Below are positions 8,252-16,845 of a stretch of DNA of 64,000 bases, in pieces. Position 1 is the first letter of the stretch. The number at the start of each line of letters is the position of its first letter. This DNA comes from UBA7803 sp040219135. GTDB taxonomy: Bacteria > Pseudomonadota > Gammaproteobacteria > Pseudomonadales > Azotimanducaceae. Under the pieces are notes generated by a model. The model was given only the letters and a program-made list of their open reading frames with translations, was not told where the DNA came from and ran no database searches. Location of the stretch: NCBI GenBank assembly GCA_040219135.1, contig JAVJTA010000017.1, positions 434,001 to 498,000 of the forward strand, written 5' to 3'. A program made the translations under genes and the position numbers.

Positions 8252-9250
8252 CTAGAGTCCGAGCTGGCGTTTCGCTTCGGCGACGATGCGCTCGGCGTTG
8301 GGCACGTAGTGCTTCTCCAGCGCGGGGCTGAAGGGCACCGGTGAGAACGGCGCCCCCACCCTGGCCACGGGCGCATCCAGATAGTCGAAGGCCTGCTCCT
8401 GGATCTGGGCGGCGATCTCGGCGCCGAGTCCGCCGGTGCGCACCGCTTCGTGCACCACCATCACCCGGTGGGTCTTGCGCACCGAATCGGCCACGGTGTC
8501 GATGTCGAACGGCTGCAGGGTGCGCGGATCGATCACCTCGGCATCGACGCCCAGTTCCTTCAGCTGCTCCGCCGCCTTCAGCGCCTCGTGAAGCATGCGG
8601 CCGCTGGCGACGATGGTGTAGTTGCTGCCGCTGCGGACGATGTTGGCCTTGCCGATGGGGATCTCGTAGGCGCCTTCGGGAACCTCGCCCATCATGGCCA
8701 GCGAGACCTTGTTCAGCACCACGAACACCGGATTGTCATCCCGGGCCGCGGCGATGATCAGACCCTTGGCGTCGTAGGGCGTGGTCGGCATCACCACCTT
8801 CAGGCCCGGCAGATGGCACAGCCAGGCTTCCAGGCTCTGGGAGTGCTGGGCTGCCAGGCTCGCACCGGCGCCGGCCATGGTCAGCACGGTGACCGGCAAG
8901 CGCGCATGGCCGCCGAACATGTAGCGCATCTTGGCCAGCTGGTTGGCGATCTCGTCCATGCACTCGGCGATGAAGTCCATGAACATCAGGTCGACGATGG
9001 GCCGGCAGCCGGTCGCCGCGGCGCCGACGCCGAGGCCCATGATCCCTTCCTCGGATATCGGCGTGTCGTAGATGCGCTCCGGGCCGAATTCGTCGAGCAG
9101 CCCTTTGTAGTAGCCGTACACGCTGCCGGCGCCGGCCACGTCCTCGCCGATCACGAAGGCGTTGTCCTGTTCTTTCAGAACCTCCCGCACACCGTCGGTG
9201 ATGGCGGCGACGTAGGGGAGTTTGCGCGGTTGTGCCTGTGCTTCTGCCAT
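8252..9250 (-). CDS. acoB: 2-oxoacid/acetoin dehydrogenase E1 beta subunit
   Basis: A 332-residue transketolase-like beta subunit. It opens with YVAAITDGVREVLKEQDNAFVIGEDV, contains PISEEGIMGLGVGAAATG, and has the C-terminal domain VIDPRTLQPFD with VHEAVRTGG, all typical of E1 beta. It pairs with the alpha subunit at 9263 to form the thiamine-diphosphate enzyme that decarboxylates a 2-oxoacid or cleaves acetoin. It is 12 bp downstream of the alpha gene. Confidence 0.93.
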   Translation of the reverse strand: MAEAQAQPRKLPYVAAITDGVREVLKEQDNAFVIGEDVAGAGSVYGYYKGLLDEFGPERIYDTPISEEGIMGLGVGAAATGCRPIVDLMFMDFIAECMDEIANQLAKMRYMFGGHARLPVTVLTMAGAGASLAAQHSQSLEAWLCHLPGLKVVMPTTPYDAKGLIIAAARDDNPVFVVLNKVSLAMMGEVPEGAYEIPIGKANIVRSGSNYTIVASGRMLHEALKAAEQLKELGVDAEVIDPRTLQPFDIDTVADSVRKTHRVMVVHEAVRTGGLGAEIAAQIQEQAFDYLDAPVARVGAPFSPVPFSPALEKHYVPNAERIVAEAKRQLGL

Positions 9251-9262
9251 GAGTTCCTCCGG

Positions 9263-10234
9263 TCAGGCGTAGACGTCTTCGAGCAGGGCGTCGGGGTCGG
9301 GCATGGGGCTCTCGTCGGCGAACTTCACGCCGGCCTGAACCGCAGCGGTAGTCTCCTCGTGCACGGCCCGGGCCTGTTCGGGGGAGAGAATGCCCTGGTC
9401 GGCCAGGCGCTGTTCGAGGAGAACGATGGGATCGCGGCCTTTCCAGTACGCTACTTCTTCGTCGGTGCGGTAACTCAACCCCATGCCGCGCACGCCGACG
9501 TGGTCGTAGAAGCGGTAGGTCTTGCACTCGAGCAGGGTCGGGCCCTCGCCGCGCCGCGCCCGCTCGATGGCCTGCCCGGCGGCCTCGTAGACCGCCACCG
9601 CGTCCATGCCATCCACCACCACGCCCGGCATGCCGTAGCCGGCCGCGCGGTCGGCGACGTCGACGATGGCCTGGTGGTTGGCCTGGGCCGTGTACTCGCC
9701 GTAGCCGTTGTTCTCGCAGACGAACACCACCGGCAGCTTGTACAGCCCGGCCATGTTGGCGGCCTCGTGGAATGCGCCCTCGTTGCTGGCGCCGTCGCCG
9801 AAGAACGTGCAGGCGACCCGGTCGGTCTTGCGGAATCGATTCGAGAACGCCGCGCCCACGGCGATGGGCGGCCCGCCGCCGACGATGCCGTTGGCGCCGA
9901 GCATGCCGAGTTCCATGGCGCATATGTGCATGCTGCCGCCTTTACCCTTGCAGTAGCCGGTGGCGCGGCCGTAGAGCTCGGCGAACATGCGGTCGAACTC
10001 GCCGCCCTTGGCGATGAGGTGGCCGTGGCCGCGGTGGGTGCTGGTGATCCAATCTTCGTTCGACAGGTGCACCATGACGCCGCAGGCGACGGCCTCCTGG
10101 CCGACGTAGAGATGCAGGGCGCCGGGAATCTTGCCGTCCTCCATGAGCTTGCCTGCGGTCTCCTCGAAGAGGCGGATCCGCACCATGCGCCGGTGCATGT
10201 CGAGCAGAGTCGCGTCGGTTATCTGTTCCGTCAA
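9263..10234 (-). CDS. acoA: 2-oxoacid/acetoin dehydrogenase E1 alpha subunit
   Basis: A 323-residue E1 alpha subunit. The thiamine-diphosphate motif runs from GDGASNEGAFHE to CENN, with THRGHGH and GKGGSMHI before it. Similarity in length and motifs is greatest to acetoin dehydrogenase alpha subunits, and the AcoX-like neighbour supports that. It is the first gene of a four-gene minus-strand operon. The operator copy at 10363-10386 lies 129 bp upstream, shared with the divergent phosphotransferase gene. Confidence 0.92.
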   Translation of the reverse strand: MTEQITDATLLDMHRRMVRIRLFEETAGKLMEDGKIPGALHLYVGQEAVACGVMVHLSNEDWITSTHRGHGHLIAKGGEFDRMFAELYGRATGYCKGKGGSMHICAMELGMLGANGIVGGGPPIAVGAAFSNRFRKTDRVACTFFGDGASNEGAFHEAANMAGLYKLPVVFVCENNGYGEYTAQANHQAIVDVADRAAGYGMPGVVVDGMDAVAVYEAAGQAIERARRGEGPTLLECKTYRFYDHVGVRGMGLSYRTDEEVAYWKGRDPIVLLEQRLADQGILSPEQARAVHEETTAAVQAGVKFADESPMPDPDALLEDVYA

Positions 10235-10362
10235 AGTGATTTCCCCCGGTGGCGTTCGGCTTCGACCGAACCGCGCGAGCCGTTCCCCGACGGTCTCGCG
10301 CTGCGTGTACGTGGCGGGCCGTTGCCGAACAACGACCAGTCCCGCAGTTTGCCCGATCGCCT

Positions 10363-10386
10363 AAAACAATCAAGTCTGCTGGGAAT
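10363..10386. promoter_or_regulatory. 24-bp dyad operator, copy B (divergent promoter)
   Basis: Left half AAAACAATCA matches the consensus well. Right half TGCTGGGAAT is degenerate but keeps the invariant TG. It lies between the E1alpha start (10234, minus) and the phosphotransferase start (10439, plus), directly upstream of a possible -35. Confidence 0.5.
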
Positions 10387-10414
10387 TTGCCCGGTTGCCG
10401 GCGGTTGTTATAGT
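10386..10414 (+). promoter_or_regulatory. possible sigma-70 promoter for the phosphotransferase gene
   Basis: A -35-like TTTGCC at 10386-10391 and a -10 TATAGT at 10409-10414 are 17 bp apart, 25 bp before the start codon at 10439. Operator copy B abuts the -35. Confidence 0.45.
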
Positions 10415-10438
10415 CGCCGCGTTCCCCGGGAGGCGAGC

Positions 10439-11503
10439 ATGATACCCAGTCTCGAGTCGCTGACCGCGCCCTGGCTGACCGATTGCCTGCGCAGCAACGG
10501 TTGCGGCGACGTGGTCGTGAGCGCTGTTCGCAGCCGGCCTATCGGCACCGGGCAGACGGCCGGCTGCGCGCGCATCGAGATCGACTATGCTGCTGGCGCC
10601 CCGGCGGCGCCGCGGTCGCTGGTGGCGAAATACCCGTCGGCGGACGCGCAGAGCCGTGGCACCGCGGTGGCCATGGGTCTGCACCGGCGGGAGGTCGAGT
10701 TCTATCGGGACGTCGCCCCACGACTCAGCATCCGCCTGCCGCACTGCTACTTCCTCGACGTGGACGATGCCGGAGAGAACTTCCTGATCCTGATGGAAGA
10801 CCTCGCACCGGCGCGACCCGGCGATCAGCTCGCCGGCTGCTCAGCGGCGGTCGCCCGCGCGGCGGTGCTCGAACTGGTGGGTCTGCAGGCGCCGACCTGG
10901 TGCGATGCGACCCTGGGCGCGCGCTTCGCGGAGCCCGAGGACGGGGTCTTCAGCGACATGGCCGGGCTCTACCGACGCATGCTGCCGGAATTCGTCGCCC
11001 GCTACGGCGCCGCCCTCGATGCCGCCGAACTCGACGTGATCGAGCGTCTCGGCGACAGCCCGCGGGCGCCGCTTTTCGCCCCGGTGGGTCGGCCGTTCTG
11101 CCTGGAGCATCGGGACTACCGGCTCGACAACCTGATGATCGACGAATCCTGCACGCCGCCCCGGGTCACCGTGGTCGACTGGCAGGGCATGCGTACCGGA
11201 CGGCCGTTGAACGACGTGGCCCTGTGCCTGGCCGGCGGACTCGAGCCGGAGGTCCGCCGGCAGGTCGAGCAGGACGTGCTGCGCGATTACCACCGGGCGT
11301 TGCTCGCCGCCGGCGTTGCGGGCTTTTCCTGGGACGCCTGCTGGCACGAGTACCGGCGCGCGGCGTTCGCGGGCTTCGGCCTGACCGTGATCGCCTCGGT
11401 GGCGGTGGCCCGCACCGAGCGCGGCGACGCCATGTTCATCGCCATGGCCCGGCGCTACGCGCGCCATGCGGTGGACCTGCGCGCGGACGAACTGCTCAGG
11501 TAG
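10439..11503 (+). CDS. APH-family phosphotransferase
   Basis: A 354-residue aminoglycoside-phosphotransferase-fold protein. The catalytic loop EHRDYRLDNLM and the metal-binding VVDWQGM are intact; FLILMEDLAP in the hinge is also typical. In catabolic clusters such proteins are thought to phosphorylate hydroxyl groups of the substrate or an intermediate; antibiotic resistance is unlikely here. ATG 10439 follows GGGAGGCGAGC. A second family member lies at 12820. Confidence 0.85.
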   Translation: MIPSLESLTAPWLTDCLRSNGCGDVVVSAVRSRPIGTGQTAGCARIEIDYAAGAPAAPRSLVAKYPSADAQSRGTAVAMGLHRREVEFYRDVAPRLSIRLPHCYFLDVDDAGENFLILMEDLAPARPGDQLAGCSAAVARAAVLELVGLQAPTWCDATLGARFAEPEDGVFSDMAGLYRRMLPEFVARYGAALDAAELDVIERLGDSPRAPLFAPVGRPFCLEHRDYRLDNLMIDESCTPPRVTVVDWQGMRTGRPLNDVALCLAGGLEPEVRRQVEQDVLRDYHRALLAAGVAGFSWDACWHEYRRAAFAGFGLTVIASVAVARTERGDAMFIAMARRYARHAVDLRADELLR

Positions 11504-11563
11504 ATCCAACACGATCGCGGCTCGTCGCGTGGCCGCCGCCGATTCGAATCCGGTGCCTCCGCG

Positions 11564-12817
11564 TCAGGCGGGATCAAATTCCACGTCGAGGCGCTCCAGT
11601 CCGCGCAGAGCGATGGACGGGTGGTGGCGCGGCGGCTCCCGGTGCGGGGCGAGACGCAGGTTGCGGGTGCGTTCGAGGAGCACGTCGAAGGTGGCGACGA
11701 GCTCCTCCCGTGCCAGACTGGCACCGATGCAATGGTGTATGCCAGCGCCGAAGGCCAGGTGCGTGGCCGAGTTGCCGCGCTCGACGTCGAGGCGGTCGGG
11801 TTCCGGGTACTGCTCCGGGTCACGATTCGCCGCCGCGAAGCGCAGCATGATCCGGGCGCCGGCGGGGAGCGTCACGTCCGCCAGGCGGGTGTCGCGGGTG
11901 ACCACGCGGAACAGCCCCTGCACCGGCGATTCGAGACGCAGCACCTCGTTTGCAAACGTTTTCAGCACGCGGTCGTCGGCGCGCTGCTGCAGGCGCCGGT
12001 ACTGGTCCGGATGCGCCGCCAGCAGCTGTATCCCGGCGGCAATGGCGTTGGTGGTGGTTTCGTTGCCGGCCACCAGGAACTGCTGGGTGAGGGACAGCAT
12101 CTCCGCCATGGAAAGACCCTGGCCATGCTCGTCCCGGGCGCTCACCAGACCGCTGAGCAGGTCGTCGCGCGGGTTCTGCCGGCGGCTCTCGAGTTCGGCG
12201 GCCATGACGTCCTGGAACTCGCGCATCAGCTGCGCGCACTCGATCAGACGCGCGTCGCTCACCATCAGCCCGAGGGGCGCGACGGAGGCGTCGGACCAGA
12301 CCTTGATCTGCGGCGCCAGGTTCCGGTGCAGCCCGAGCATGTCGGCGATGACCCGTACCGGGATCGGCACCGCCAGGTCGGCCACCGCCTCGCACGCGCC
12401 GCGTGCAGCGACTGCATCCACGGTTTCATCGACGATGTCGCGGATGGAGGATTTGAGCGCGTCGATGCGGCGCGGCCGGAACGGTTCGTCGACCATCCTG
12501 CGAATGCGCGTGTGCGACGGCGGGTCGTTGGTGACCAGGGTGTTCACCGGCGGGTAGCCGGACCGGCGCAGAGCCAGAACCTCGGGCGGCGGCTGGCGCA
12601 GGCCGTCGACGCGCTGGCTGTCGACGTTCGAGAAGCTTTCCGGGTCGCGCAGGATCCGCCGCATCAGCTCGTAGGTGGAGCAGATATAGAAGCCGAGTCG
12701 GGCGTCGAAGTGGATCGGCTGCTGGTGCAGGGCGTGATGGTAGGGCGTCGGATCTTCCTGCACGTCCGCGTCCTGGAGAGAGCGCGTGCGCAGCAGTTCG
12801 GATTCGCTGGGAGTCAC
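11564..12817 (-). CDS. cytochrome P450
   Basis: A 417-residue bacterial P450. The I-helix motif AGNETTTN, ExxR in NEVLRLESP and the heme-binding FGAGIHHCIG with the Cys thiolate are intact. It would hydroxylate a hydrophobic substrate with electrons from a ferredoxin or rubredoxin partner, none adjacent. The start is GTG 12817, placed there because the upstream APH gene stops at 12820, so the two are tightly coupled. Confidence 0.93.
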   Translation of the reverse strand: MTPSESELLRTRSLQDADVQEDPTPYHHALHQQPIHFDARLGFYICSTYELMRRILRDPESFSNVDSQRVDGLRQPPPEVLALRRSGYPPVNTLVTNDPPSHTRIRRMVDEPFRPRRIDALKSSIRDIVDETVDAVAARGACEAVADLAVPIPVRVIADMLGLHRNLAPQIKVWSDASVAPLGLMVSDARLIECAQLMREFQDVMAAELESRRQNPRDDLLSGLVSARDEHGQGLSMAEMLSLTQQFLVAGNETTTNAIAAGIQLLAAHPDQYRRLQQRADDRVLKTFANEVLRLESPVQGLFRVVTRDTRLADVTLPAGARIMLRFAAANRDPEQYPEPDRLDVERGNSATHLAFGAGIHHCIGASLAREELVATFDVLLERTRNLRLAPHREPPRHHPSIALRGLERLDVEFDPA

Positions 12818-12819
12818 GG

Positions 12820-13929
12820 TCAGCTTCGCAGCAGATCGAAGCCGTCCAGGGCGACCACGGAGCTCAGCGAGCGCCCGAGCAGCGCCCGCGCCAGGGCGAC
12901 ACCGCGATCGTTGCCGAGATCCAGGGTGCCGGCGATGAGCACCGCCCAGGCGAGCAGGTAGACGGCGGCAACCCGAAAACGCTCGCGGCAGGCGTCGAGG
13001 TCGTGGCCGCTCACGCCGCCGGCCACGAGCGCATCGTGGTAGCGGCGGATCAACCCGTCGAGGTGTCGCTCGCGCAACGCGTCCGGCAGGCTCTGGGTGA
13101 GAAAGTACGCCAGATCCTGCTCGCCGCTGCACAGGCACACCGACTGCCAGTCCACCAGAATGGGCGCGCCGTCGGCCGGCGCGGCGCCGGCAGGCCGGTC
13201 GGGGGGAAACAGCACGTTGTCGAGCCGCACGTCGGCGTGCACCAGGCACTGTGGACCGGCCGTGAGCCGGTCGATCAGCCCGCCGATGTGATCGCCCAGC
13301 ACCGGAGCGCGGCGCAGAGCGTCGGCGGGAATCAGGTCCGGAAAGCGTTCCACCACGGCCGGCCAGCCCATCCGGAAGCCTCCGGCGATGCCGTCGCGCT
13401 GTGCCGGAACATTGTGAGACGGCACGCCCTCCAGGGCGCGTCCCCAGGTCGCGGCGTGAAGGGCGCCCAGGGTGTCGACGACCGCTTCGGCGTCGCCGAG
13501 GCTGGCGCCGGCGACCTGATCGCCGACCCGGCAGTCGCGCAGGTCCTCCAGCACCAGGACGAACTCGTCCTCGGCGTCGTCGTACTCGGCGGCGAAGCAG
13601 TGCGGGGTGCGGATCGGCACGCGTCCGGCAAGCTCGCGGTAGAAGTGAACTTCGCGCCGGTACATGTCGTAGGTCAACGCCACGGCCCGGTTTTCCGGCG
13701 CCCGGCTGGAGAACTTGACGATCAGGCTGTCCGGGCCCGTTGGCGTGTGCAGCGGCGTGTGCAGCGGCGTGTGCAGCGGCGCGCGCAGCGTGACCCGGTT
13801 CACCGAGCCGATCACGCCCACGCCGGCGCCGAGTCCGGCCACCTGGAAATCATCGACCGGGTGGCCGGTTATGGCGCTGAGCCAGGCGGCGGTGAGGGCC
13901 TCCGGCGAGGTGGGATACGGTGTGCTCAA
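12820..13929 (-). CDS. APH-family phosphotransferase
   Basis: A protein of about 369 residues with the phosphotransferase catalytic loop CLVHADVRLDNVLF and metal motif ILVDWQSV, plus hinge EFVLVLEDLRD. It is the second such kinase in the window and is translationally coupled to the P450. No in-frame ATG fits; TTG 13929 (protein beginning STPYPTSPEALTAAWL) is the best guess, so the N-terminus is uncertain. Three in-frame copies of a 12-bp repeat give LHTPLHTPLHTP near residue 55. Confidence 0.8.
   Translation of the reverse strand: MSTPYPTSPEALTAAWLSAITGHPVDDFQVAGLGAGVGVIGSVNRVTLRAPLHTPLHTPLHTPTGPDSLIVKFSSRAPENRAVALTYDMYRREVHFYRELAGRVPIRTPHCFAAEYDDAEDEFVLVLEDLRDCRVGDQVAGASLGDAEAVVDTLGALHAATWGRALEGVPSHNVPAQRDGIAGGFRMGWPAVVERFPDLIPADALRRAPVLGDHIGGLIDRLTAGPQCLVHADVRLDNVLFPPDRPAGAAPADGAPILVDWQSVCLCSGEQDLAYFLTQSLPDALRERHLDGLIRRYHDALVAGGVSGHDLDACRERFRVAAVYLLAWAVLIAGTLDLGNDRGVALARALLGRSLSSVVALDGFDLLRS
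13745..13780. repeat. three 12-bp tandem repeats inside the APH gene
   Basis: Three exact head-to-tail copies of GTGTGCAGCGGC on the plus strand, encoding the Leu-His-Thr-Pro unit three times in the minus-strand phosphotransferase. Copy-number change would stay in frame. Confidence 0.9.
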
Positions 13930-14051
13930 ACTGGCTTCCGGCGGGCCGATGACGCAGCGAGGATAGGGGGCTCTATCGTCCGCGGTCAACGCGTCCGGGT
14001 TCCTGCGTCGGGCGCGGTGGCGTAACCTCGGGGACAGGAGGTGCTGCGACG

Positions 14052-14510
14052 ATGAAGCTGGAACCGTTGATGACGCTCTACGCCATGATCGGCGAGTCCA
14101 TGCCCGTCGGCGATGGCGGCGTCGGTAACCGCACGGTCGCCAACGTGACCGGCGGCCACTTCGAGGGGCCACGGCTGCGCGGCCGGGTGCTGGACAGCGG
14201 CGCCGACTGGGTGATCGTGGACAGTGCCGGTATCGGGCGCATCGACGTGCGCATCGTCCTCGCCACCGAGGACGGGGCGAACGTCTACGTCAGCTATCAG
14301 GGCCTGCTCGAATACAACGACGCCATCCTCGGGGCGTTCGGCAGCGGCGGATCCACCGAGTTCGGCGATGCCATCTTCCTGACCCAGCTGCGTTTCGAGA
14401 CCGGGCATCCCGATTACGCCTGGCTGAACCGCACCCTGGCGGTGGCGGAAGGCCGGCTGCGTCCCGGCGCGGTGGAATACCGCGTCTATCAGCTGGTTGC
14501 CGGCAACTAG
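14052..14510 (+). CDS. DUF3237 family protein
   Basis: A 152-residue beta-barrel-type protein of the DUF3237 (UPF0311) family: GPRLRGRVLDSGADWVIVDSAGIGRIDVR, then TEDGANVYVSYQG and the C-terminal half ending LNRTLAVAEGR. Function of the family is unknown, though members are common in aromatic and steroid catabolic clusters. It is divergent from the APH-P450 pair. ATG 14052 follows GGACAGGAGG. Confidence 0.82.
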   Translation: MKLEPLMTLYAMIGESMPVGDGGVGNRTVANVTGGHFEGPRLRGRVLDSGADWVIVDSAGIGRIDVRIVLATEDGANVYVSYQGLLEYNDAILGAFGSGGSTEFGDAIFLTQLRFETGHPDYAWLNRTLAVAEGRLRPGAVEYRVYQLVAGN

Positions 14511-14530
14511 CGACCCCGCTCAGGGTCGCT
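14509..14530. terminator. hairpin between convergent genes
   Basis: AGCGACCC and GGGTCGCT form a perfect 8-bp stem with a 6-base loop, starting inside the stop codon of the DUF3237 gene. No T-run follows, so it may be an imperfect terminator for the two converging genes. Confidence 0.4.
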
Positions 14531-14587
14531 CTGCCGCTTCGGAAAGGCCCGCGTGCCATGTGAAGCCGCGCACTCGCGGTCGGTTCC

Positions 14588-15424
14588 CTAAAGGCCGCGC
14601 CGGCCGGCCTCGCGCATCATCGGCTCGTATTCGCTGAAGGGCGGCGCCTCGGTGCCGGCGCCCACGGTGAGTCCGGCGTCGGTGGTGAGGGTGTGACCGC
14701 TGGTGTAGCCGGCCTCGTCGCTGGCCAGGAACAGGGCAGCGTTGGCTACGTCCTCCGGCAGCCCGGCGCGGCCGATCAGCGGCGAGGATGCCGCCAGCGC
14801 CTCGCGTGCTCCGGCCAGGTCAGCAGGATCGCCGGTGATCACGTTGGCGACCATGGGGGTCGCCATGGACCCCGGCGCGATGGCGTTCACGCGAATGCCG
14901 AAGCGGCACAGCTCGGCAGCGATGTTCTTGGTCAGGCCGACCACCGCATGCTTGCAGGCGCAGTACGCGTTCGGCCCCAGGCCGCCCTGAATGCCCGCGG
15001 TGCTGGCCAGGCTGATGATGGCGCCGCTGCCGCGCGGCTTCATCACCCGGGCGCCGTGCTTCATGCCGTAGTACACGCCGTTCAGCAGGACGTCCACGGT
15101 GGCGCGCCACTCGTCACTGTTGGTCTGATCGATGGGGCCGACGGCGCCGACGATGCCGGCGTTGTTGACCATGATGTCGAGGGCGCCGAAGCGTTCCACC
15201 GCCAGGTCGACCATGGCGGCGACGTCGTCCTCGCGGGTGACGTCGCAGGGGATGAACACCGCCCGGTCCGCAAACGAGGCGGCGAGCGCTTCGCCGGGCT
15301 CGCGCTGGATGTCACCGAGTACCAGTCGACACCCTTCGGCAGCAAAACGCTGTGCGATGGCCGTGCCGAAGCCGCTTGCGGCGCCGGTAATGGCCGCTAC
15401 TTTTCCTTCCAGTCGATTGCCCAT
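14588..15424 (-). CDS. short-chain dehydrogenase/reductase
   Basis: A 278-residue SDR with TGAASGFG near residues 14-21, NNAG, a catalytic Ser in ISLASTAG and Tyr-x3-Lys as YCACK. It resembles cis-diol or alcohol dehydrogenases of the 3-beta/7-alpha hydroxysteroid dehydrogenase branch, but substrate is unproven. ATG 15424 follows GGGGGAACC. Operator copies C1 and C2 lie between it and the divergent SDR at 15618. Confidence 0.88.
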   Translation of the reverse strand: MGNRLEGKVAAITGAASGFGTAIAQRFAAEGCRLVLGDIQREPGEALAASFADRAVFIPCDVTREDDVAAMVDLAVERFGALDIMVNNAGIVGAVGPIDQTNSDEWRATVDVLLNGVYYGMKHGARVMKPRGSGAIISLASTAGIQGGLGPNAYCACKHAVVGLTKNIAAELCRFGIRVNAIAPGSMATPMVANVITGDPADLAGAREALAASSPLIGRAGLPEDVANAALFLASDEAGYTSGHTLTTDAGLTVGAGTEAPPFSEYEPMMREAGRRGL

Positions 15425-15522
15425 GCTGGTTCCCCCATTACCCCTGTTCTGCATGTGTTCTGCATGTGTTCTGCATGCTGTGCCGATGTCTGTTCAGGTG
15501 GGCGATTCAAGCCCAACCACTG

Positions 15523-15546
15523 AAAACAGTCAATTCTGTCGGTTTC
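15523..15546. promoter_or_regulatory. 24-bp dyad operator, copy C1
   Basis: Left half AAAACAGTCA and right half TGTCGGTTTC. It lies in the divergent region of two SDR genes, 99 bp before the minus-strand start (15424), and is separated by only 3 bp from copy C2. Confidence 0.7.
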
Positions 15547-15549
15547 CAG

Positions 15550-15573
15550 AAAACAGGCTTGACTGACGGTTTT
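15550..15573. promoter_or_regulatory. 24-bp dyad operator, copy C2
   Basis: Left half AAAACAGGCT and right half TGACGGTTTT. It lies 45 bp before the plus-strand SDR start (15618) and overlaps a -35 box (TTGACT), so binding would block RNA polymerase. Confidence 0.75.
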
Positions 15574-15588
15574 TGCTCTGCCTATTCT
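15559..15588 (+). promoter_or_regulatory. sigma-70-like promoter for the SDR-ABM-Rieske genes
   Basis: TTGACT at 15559-15564 and TATTCT at 15583-15588 are 18 bp apart, reading toward 15618. The -35 lies inside operator copy C2. Confidence 0.6.
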
Positions 15589-15617
15589 CCAGCCTGATTT
15601 CCGATGGGGCCCGCACG

Positions 15618-16352
15618 GTGAAACGGTTCGAAGGTGTGCGCTGCATCGTCACCGGCGCCGCCGACGGCATCGGCAAGGCAACGGCGCGCCGTCTACTGGC
15701 GGAGGGCGGCCGGGTGCTGGCGTGCGATCGCAACGATTCCGGCCTCGGCGATCTCGATGGTGTCGAGCGCCTGGTGCTCGACGTGACCGCCGACGATGCG
15801 CCGGCGCAGCTCATGGCGGCGGCCGAGGCCCGTCTTGGCGGTCTCGACGTGCTGGTCAACAATGCCGGCATTGCCGATGGCGCACCGGTTCGCGAGCTCA
15901 GCGACGAACTATGGCGCCGCGTGCTCGGGGTCAATCTGGATGCCGTGCTGCGCATCAGCCGGGCGGCCATCGGTCTGCTCGAACACAGCGAGCGCGGTCG
16001 CATCGTCAACATCGGCTCGGTGATGAGCGAACGCGCGGCGCCGGGAATGGCGGCGTACACGGTCTCCAAGCACGGGGTGGCCGGGCTCAGCAAGGTGCTG
16101 GCGCTGGAACTCGGGCCGCTCGGTATCACCGTGAACTACGTGCAGCCCGGCGCCATCGTCACCGGCATCACCCGTGAGGTGTTCGATGCGGATCCGCAGT
16201 TCCGCGATTTCTGGATCGGCAAGTCGGCCCTCGGCCGGCTCGGCCAGCCGGAGGACATTGCCGCCGCGATCACGTTTCTCGCGTCCGCCGACGCCGGCTT
16301 CATCACCGGTCACGGGTTGCTGGTCGACGGCGGTGCGCTGCAGAGCCCTTGA
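15618..16352 (+). CDS. short-chain dehydrogenase/reductase
   Basis: A 244-residue SDR: TGAADGIG near the N-terminus, NNAGIADG, INIGSVMS for the catalytic Ser, and YTVSK. GTG 15618 is taken as start because a longer ATG form (15573) would begin inside the operator and promoter. It is first of four plus-strand genes (SDR, ABM, a 69-residue protein, Rieske oxygenase) that run to 18485 with short gaps and are probably one transcript. Confidence 0.86.
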   Translation: MKRFEGVRCIVTGAADGIGKATARRLLAEGGRVLACDRNDSGLGDLDGVERLVLDVTADDAPAQLMAAAEARLGGLDVLVNNAGIADGAPVRELSDELWRRVLGVNLDAVLRISRAAIGLLEHSERGRIVNIGSVMSERAAPGMAAYTVSKHGVAGLSKVLALELGPLGITVNYVQPGAIVTGITREVFDADPQFRDFWIGKSALGRLGQPEDIAAAITFLASADAGFITGHGLLVDGGALQSP

Positions 16353-16400
16353 TCGGCGTTGGCCGATCGAGGGCATTTCCAGGAGTCTGAGGAGAGCGTC

Positions 16401-16757
16401 ATGACGGAGACACGAATCATCATATCCGGCACCGTGGATCTGCCCCCCGATCGGCTGCAGGCAGCCCTCGAGGCGGCGAAGCCGCTCATCGAGGGTGCCC
16501 TGACCGAGGCCGGGTGCCAGGACTACGACTGGTGCCCGGACCCGCTCAAACCTGGCCGCATCCGGGTTTTCGAGCGCTGGGCGGACGAGGCATCGCTGGC
16601 CGCGCACTTCCAGTCCGAGTGGTACCTGCGCATGCGCGATACCCTGGGTTCCTTCGGCATCCTCGCCGCCGTGACCGCGAAGTACCGGGTCGACGTGTCC
16701 GAGCCGGTCTACGACGAGACCGGGACACCGCGCGCCGACTTCTTCACCGCCGGGTGA
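16401..16757 (+). CDS. antibiotic-biosynthesis-monooxygenase (ABM) domain protein
   Basis: A 118-residue ferredoxin-fold ABM protein: ISGTVDLPPDRLQAALEAAKPLIEGALTE, CQDYDWCPDPL, IRVFERWADEASLAAHFQS. This pattern is the YgiN/ABM family of cofactor-free monooxygenases and quinol oxidases. ATG 16401 follows GAGGAGA; a longer form from 16359 is less likely. It is in line with the SDR and Rieske genes. Confidence 0.85.
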   Translation: MTETRIIISGTVDLPPDRLQAALEAAKPLIEGALTEAGCQDYDWCPDPLKPGRIRVFERWADEASLAAHFQSEWYLRMRDTLGSFGILAAVTAKYRVDVSEPVYDETGTPRADFFTAG

Positions 16758-16845
16758 GCGGGACCATTGGAACAGCAGCGAAAACCGATGGGGCAGACAA
16801 CCGTTGCTGACGGTTTCGATCGGCATCAATCGACAGGAGAACAGC

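Noticed and set aside
8450..11503. A 1017-codon open frame on the plus strand opposite the E1 genes
   Set aside because: Only the last third (from 10439) is a real gene. The rest is antisense to the well-supported E1alpha and E1beta genes and is a high-GC shadow.
10439..13929. The two APH-family proteins as antibiotic resistance genes
   Set aside because: They lie within a catabolic region beside a P450 and an operator of the regulon; a pathway kinase role is more likely.
16781..16817. AAAACC at 16781 and TGACGGTTTC at 16808 resemble operator halves
   Set aside because: The spacing is not 4 bp, and the correctly spaced left arm (CAGACAACCG) is poor. An AACCGT/ACGGTT inverted repeat is present but not convincing.
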